Source: Dyadobacter sp. CY261
Lineage (GTDB): Bacteria > Bacteroidota > Bacteroidia > Cytophagales > Spirosomataceae
NCBI RefSeq assembly: GCF_021440085.1
Contig: NZ_JAKCPW010000009.1
Location: forward strand, 186,001-250,000
Reading direction: 5' to 3'
Length of the DNA stretch: 64,000 bases
Each line of letters opens with the position of its first letter. Position 1 is the first letter of the stretch. Under the pieces are notes generated by a model that saw only the letters and a program-made list of their open reading frames with translations, did no database searches and had not been told where the DNA came from. Of this stretch, positions 60,456 to 64,000 are shown piece by piece. The position numbers and the translations under genes are program-made.

Positions 60456-61283
60456 TTACCTCAACGCCGGAATCAGATCCTCCTGAATCCATTTTCCATC
60501 GTGCAATGTCACAAAATCCGGGTCTTCCAGCGCTTCTTCGCCTTCATCCTCGCAAATGATCCAGCCTTTATAGTTAATGTCTTTAAGCCATTGGGTTACG
60601 CCGAGCAGGTCTACTTTACCCTTGCCCATTAATGTAAATTCCGGGTTTCCGTCCCAATCCTTGTAATGCACATGATTGATCAGCGATTGGTATTCCTTCA
60701 TTTTCGCGAGCGGATCCATGCCGCCGTTGATGATATGGCCTACGTCCGGCGTCCAGCCCGTTGCCGAGGCGTCGAGGCCTTCGAGGACGATTTTATAGTC
60801 CTCTTCTGTACGGATAATGGAAGTATGAGGAGAATTGGGGTGATAGCTGCAAGCCACACCTTTGTCGGCAGCACGGCGCGAAACTGTGTTGACAATCTTG
60901 ACAAGGCGTTGCTGGCGCTCTTCGATATTGTGTCTGCCTGTCGGGATTTGAACGGTATTCAAAACCGCGCCGGGGAATCGTTGCAACACGCGAATGGCGT
61001 GGTCGGCTACTTCGCGCTCGCGTTCGTTCTCCTCGGCTTCGTTCCAGTCCAGCGCGAGGGCCAGTGCGGCGAGTTCGATGCCTTGCTCTTTGAGCTTGGC
61101 TTCGAGCAGATCAGGGTCCTGGAGATCGCCCATCCAGGTAAAAATGGGTTGAATTCCCGTAAAACCCGCTTTTGCGATGACTTCGATCATGTGTCCTAAC
61201 CGGCCCTGGTGTGTCTGGCCGCTGTTGCTCATAAACCAGGTGTAAACTTCTGATCCAAAGCGGAATGGGAGTTGCTGAGACAT
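60456..61283 (-). CDS. Sugar phosphate isomerase/epimerase-like TIM-barrel protein
   Basis: 275 residues, no signal. Barrel strands and metal ligands fit the AP-endonuclease-2/xylose-isomerase-like fold: LGHMIEVIAKAGFTGIQPIFTW, VACSYHPNSPHTSI, TGWTPDVGHIINGG, INHVHYKDWDG and GWIICEDEGEEAL. IolE/IolI-like enzymes and 3-keto-sugar isomerases share this pattern. Second of three such genes in the cluster; its operon neighbour upstream is the ThuA gene. Confidence 0.88.
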   Translation of the reverse strand: MSQQLPFRFGSEVYTWFMSNSGQTHQGRLGHMIEVIAKAGFTGIQPIFTWMGDLQDPDLLEAKLKEQGIELAALALALDWNEAEENEREREVADHAIRVLQRFPGAVLNTVQIPTGRHNIEERQQRLVKIVNTVSRRAADKGVACSYHPNSPHTSIIRTEEDYKIVLEGLDASATGWTPDVGHIINGGMDPLAKMKEYQSLINHVHYKDWDGNPEFTLMGKGKVDLLGVTQWLKDINYKGWIICEDEGEEALEDPDFVTLHDGKWIQEDLIPALR

Positions 61284-61312
61284 TAATTACTATTTTCAGA
61301 TAATGATGAATA

Positions 61313-62362
61313 TTACTTCGATTTCTTCTTTACAACTTCCCCCGGCATGATCAGAGAATCCCAGCCAGCCAGATCGGATGGCTTTACATTCGCCTTATAA
61401 CCATTGAAATTAAAGGTAGATGGTTCGTAAGGTCCGACAAACGCAATATCATTGTCTGGTTTGATTGCGCTCTCCATGCCCATCGCCCAAAACATAGAAT
61501 TTACCACCATTCTCCTGAACCCATACTCTTTTAAATCTTCCGAAGCACCATGGGTTGTGGTGAATGCACGGCCCTTTTTGCCACCAGCAATTTGATAGTT
61601 GCGAGTCCAGGCAACAGGAAGCAATTCCTTCGTAGGATCTGCGGGCGAATCTGCGGTCATGCCGTTCAATACCCGGCCTCTTGCCAAAACACTCCCTTTA
61701 GGATAAGCAGTGTAACCTCCTGTATAAACCCACATATCCTTCACACCCCGCATGATCGGGTGATTCTTTTGCGCTTCGTCGATGATGATTCTGGAAGATT
61801 GCTTGTGGTTCGTGCCATAATGGGATACCCAGGTTTCACCCAGAATATATTCTCCGAAACCGTCTTTCCATTCCGTTTTCGACCCTTTGTAATTCCAGCC
61901 ATAATGCGCCCATTTCGGGTCGTTCTTGATATCGAATGCATGGGTGGAGGTACGGAATGCCACGATCGGCCCCCCTCGCTTGACGTAATTGTCGATATGC
62001 TGCATTTCACTGTCGCTGAAATGCGCAAACCGCATGAAAAGCACCATCAGGTCGGCCTTGTCGAGCACGTCCAGCCCCTTAACATTGGAACCGCCGGGCA
62101 GGATATAGCCGCTGTCATCGAGCGCATACACGACAGTACACGTGAACCCGTACTTTTTAGCCATGATCCGGGCAAGCGCGGGAAGTGATTCTTCGCCGCG
62201 ATATTCATGGTCTGTGGCAATAAAAACGATGTTTTTACCCACACCCGGCCCTTTGTCGCCTTTGTATACGACCCGGTGTTTCGCGGGATCGTCCTGCGCT
62301 CTAGAACCGAAAGTGATCAGTGCAATGCCGAGCACCAGCATCGATTTCAATAGACTTTTCAT
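61313..62362 (-). CDS. ThuA-like domain protein, exported
   Basis: 349 residues. A signal peptide (MLVLGIALITFGSRAQ) is followed by a class I glutamine-amidotransferase-like fold: IVFIATDHEYRGEESLPALA, ADLMVLFMRFAHFSDSEMQHI, and VKRGGPIVAFRTSTHAF, as in ThuA (trehalose utilisation). THGASEDLKEYGFRRMVVNSMFWAMG marks the C-terminal part. ThuA proteins work with ThuB/keto-sugar pathways. Export suggests action on a periplasmic glycoside. Confidence 0.86.
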   Translation of the reverse strand: MKSLLKSMLVLGIALITFGSRAQDDPAKHRVVYKGDKGPGVGKNIVFIATDHEYRGEESLPALARIMAKKYGFTCTVVYALDDSGYILPGGSNVKGLDVLDKADLMVLFMRFAHFSDSEMQHIDNYVKRGGPIVAFRTSTHAFDIKNDPKWAHYGWNYKGSKTEWKDGFGEYILGETWVSHYGTNHKQSSRIIIDEAQKNHPIMRGVKDMWVYTGGYTAYPKGSVLARGRVLNGMTADSPADPTKELLPVAWTRNYQIAGGKKGRAFTTTHGASEDLKEYGFRRMVVNSMFWAMGMESAIKPDNDIAFVGPYEPSTFNFNGYKANVKPSDLAGWDSLIMPGEVVKKKSK

Positions 62363-62389
62363 AAATCCAGACTGGAAAAGTTGGTTTGA

Positions 62390-63241
62390 TCAAAGCCCGT
62401 GTTTCAGGCTCATTTCGCGAATAAAACGATAGCCGTTTTCAGCGATATCCCACGGCTCGTTGAATTCCCGCCATACGCCGATCGCATTCGCAAAGCCGGG
62501 ATCGTTACGTGAAAACGCTTCGATCGTAAGCCATCCGTCATATTTGATTGCCGCCAGGGACGAGAACGCATCGTCCCAGAGTACCTGTCCGGTTCCCGGT
62601 GTACCACGGTCGTTCTCGCTGATGTGCACGTGCGCGAGCACCGGCGCGATAGTCTGCAATGCGGTGGAATATTTTTTCTCCTCGATATTGGAATGGTGGG
62701 TGTCGAACATCGCCCGTACATTCGGATGGTCGGCGGCTTTCACCAGTTTGAGCAGTTGCTCCATGGTGTTGCACAGGTAGCATTCAAACCGGTTGAGCGC
62801 TTCCAATGCAAAGGTGATGTTGGCCTGCGCTGCATAATCGGCGACTGCATGGAGCACTTCCCCAGCCAGTGCATATTCGCGGTCTTCGGCAGGACGGTTT
62901 ACAAAAATCGTATGTCCGGAATGAAAGGGGCCGCAAATCACTTTGGAATTAACGTCATGAGCACGGTCAACGGCCCATTTGATCTTGTCCAGCGCCTTCT
63001 GCCTCACCTCCGCCGACTCGCTCACCGGGTTGTCGTCCCTGCCGAGCGTCATCACTGCGGTGGTTTCCAGGCCTAGGTCCTTCGTAAAATTGCCCATCCG
63101 CTGGTAAGCGGCCGCTTCCTGCGGGCCCAAATAAAACTCGACACCGTCATAGCCGATCGTTTTCAGTCTTTCGATAACCGGAAAAAGATCATCCGAAACT
63201 GCTGCCGTCCAGGCGAGCACATTAAATCCAATTTTATTCAT
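62390..63241 (-). CDS. Sugar phosphate isomerase/epimerase-like TIM-barrel protein
   Basis: 283 residues, no signal. Metal-ligand segments are visible: FALEALNRFECYL (Glu), VRAMFDTHHSNI (Asp, His), HVHISENDRGTPG (His), and WLTIEAFSRNDP (Glu). This resembles D-tagatose/D-psicose 3-epimerase and hydroxypyruvate isomerase relatives. Third such gene in the cluster. A heptad repeat lies directly before its start codon. Confidence 0.9.
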   Translation of the reverse strand: MNKIGFNVLAWTAAVSDDLFPVIERLKTIGYDGVEFYLGPQEAAAYQRMGNFTKDLGLETTAVMTLGRDDNPVSESAEVRQKALDKIKWAVDRAHDVNSKVICGPFHSGHTIFVNRPAEDREYALAGEVLHAVADYAAQANITFALEALNRFECYLCNTMEQLLKLVKAADHPNVRAMFDTHHSNIEEKKYSTALQTIAPVLAHVHISENDRGTPGTGQVLWDDAFSSLAAIKYDGWLTIEAFSRNDPGFANAIGVWREFNEPWDIAENGYRFIREMSLKHGL

Positions 63242-63243
63242 TA

Positions 63244-63278
63244 TAAAGGCTTTATGCTACAAGCCTTAGGCTATAAGC
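63244..63278. repeat. Short tandem array of 7-nt units ending in GC
   Basis: Five consecutive 7-nt units each end in GC (TAAAGGC, TTTATGC, TACAAGC and so on). The array lies 2 nt from the start codon of the epimerase-like gene and fills much of the 55-nt gap behind the DUF1080 gene. Its consensus differs from that of the GACNRYN arrays. Confidence 0.7.
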
Positions 63279-63296
63279 TTTGCATTAGGAGAAATA

Positions 63297-64000
63297 CTAT
63301 TGTTTGATGCGCAGGTCTTTGTATTCCACTTTCATCGGTGGGCCTACGTGTACCTGTACACCTAAAAGACCTTTTTTAGCTCCATTTACCGTGTCGTTGT
63401 CCGTTACATCACTCATGAGAACACCATTGATGTAATGCTGGAGGTGATTGCCTTTGACAACCAGATGGAATGTGTTCCAGTCTTCGCTTTTAATCAACGT
63501 TTTGAGAGAATCTGATTTACCCAGTGAGCCTACCACTTCAAAGCCCGTCCAGGCGTTGGCCTTTACATTCGAGCGGATAGCTTCGGGCGTTTTTTCACCG
63601 GTGTATTCTTTGATAACCGTTTTCTGGCCGCGGTAGGCGAGTGTAGTACGCTTGCGTTCTTCGTAATTCTGGCCCGTGTAGTTGTTTTTACCGTCGATGT
63701 CGGCCTGGTAACCTTTCAATGCAAATGGCACGTCGGTGAGCTGCTCGCTGCGGTAGTTAATACCCGAATTTCCGGCTGTCGCGATCTTGAATGAGCCCTT
63801 CAGTTCGAAATCGCCGGGTTCGCCGCCTTTCCAGATAATGAATGAGTTGGTTTTCAAAAGCGTTTCAGGTGTTATTTCCCCTACAAGAGAGCCGTTTTCG
63901 ACGCGCCAGTACTTGGGGTCGCCGTCCCAGCCTTTCAATGTTTTCCCATCAAAAATGGATACGAAACCTTTCTCGTCTTTCTCTTTTTTCTGAGCGAAAC
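63297..64000 (-). CDS. DUF1080 (3-keto-disaccharide hydrolase-like) protein, 5' partial
   Basis: The frame is open to the window edge, so the N-terminus with the rest of the signal peptide (ending FAQKKEK) lies outside. About 234 residues are visible. The DUF1080 pattern is IFDGKTLKGWDGDPKYWRVENGSLVGEI ... NSFIIWKGGEPGDFELKGSFKI, and the concanavalin-like beta-sandwich ends VGPPMKVEYKDLRIK. (The motif is split here; key residues are the FDG, GW and YWRVENG segments.) Characterised relatives hydrolyse 3-keto-glycosides, which agrees with the oxidoreductases and isomerases that follow. Exported, probably periplasmic. Confidence 0.9.
   Translation of the reverse strand, partial: FAQKKEKDEKGFVSIFDGKTLKGWDGDPKYWRVENGSLVGEITPETLLKTNSFIIWKGGEPGDFELKGSFKIATAGNSGINYRSEQLTDVPFALKGYQADIDGKNNYTGQNYEERKRTTLAYRGQKTVIKEYTGEKTPEAIRSNVKANAWTGFEVVGSLGKSDSLKTLIKSEDWNTFHLVVKGNHLQHYINGVLMSDVTDNDTVNGAKKGLLGVQVHVGPPMKVEYKDLRIKQ

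Overview
The window looks like a chromosomal segment of a Bacteroidota bacterium, most likely a Cytophagales (Dyadobacter/Spirosoma-like) species. The reasons are a SusC/SusD outer-membrane pair, three large secreted proteins ending in type IX secretion (T9SS) sorting domains, Bacteroidota-style TAnnTTTG -7 promoter boxes, a fused ThrA, and many lipoproteins. The genus is an inference; no rRNA, tRNA, phage, transposase or CRISPR array was seen. Nearly all of the DNA is coding, and only one gene-free gap exceeds 300 nt (28798-29159).

Layout, left to right. 1-3788: the end of a MacB/FtsX-like permease and two convergent L,D-transpeptidases of different families. 3968-6010: prephenate dehydrogenase and an aminotransferase (aromatic amino acid synthesis). 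6174-8477: molybdate transporter modABC, then an SGNH hydrolase. 9558-23880: three FG-GAP beta-propeller T9SS cargo genes, of which the second and third are a mosaic duplication and the third carries an in-frame nonsense codon, with a polytopic membrane protein between them. 23946-28797: a nucleotidyltransferase, an A-type Fe-S carrier, and thrB-thrA. 29160-33783: an isolated SusC/SusD pair. 33867-39707: a beta-barrel protein, a small membrane protein, a large FAD/Fe-S oxidoreductase and a thioredoxin-fold lipid-free exported protein lacking CxxC. 39759-47722: a two-component system divergent from a TolC protein and an RND pump whose membrane-fusion protein is joined in frame to the pump. 47799-48374: a DUF4136 lipoprotein. 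48711-64000: a long, almost entirely leftward sugar-catabolic cluster (two Gfo/Idh/MocA oxidoreductases, a ribose-type ABC importer, three TIM-barrel sugar isomerases, a cupin isomerase, an aldose-epimerase-like protein, an alpha/beta hydrolase, a ThuA protein and a DUF1080 hydrolase), invaded by a small rightward DUF6934 cassette.

How genes work together. The sugar cluster reads as import followed by oxidation, isomerisation and hydrolysis of a (keto-)sugar or glycoside. The efflux cluster is a complete tripartite system with its own regulator; its divergent promoter region is almost perfectly mirror-symmetric around a 16-bp inverted repeat.

The most unusual signals are: (1) a family of intergenic inverted arrays built from 7-nt units matching GACNRYN, found at four sites between co-directional genes; (2) the FG-GAP genes, each with fourteen repeats (2 x 7), in which the duplicated near-identical block ends exactly after repeat seven; (3) the RND-adaptor fusion with an embedded lipoprotein signal; (4) the symmetric divergent operator of the efflux system. 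All functional calls are from reading the sequence; no database search was run.
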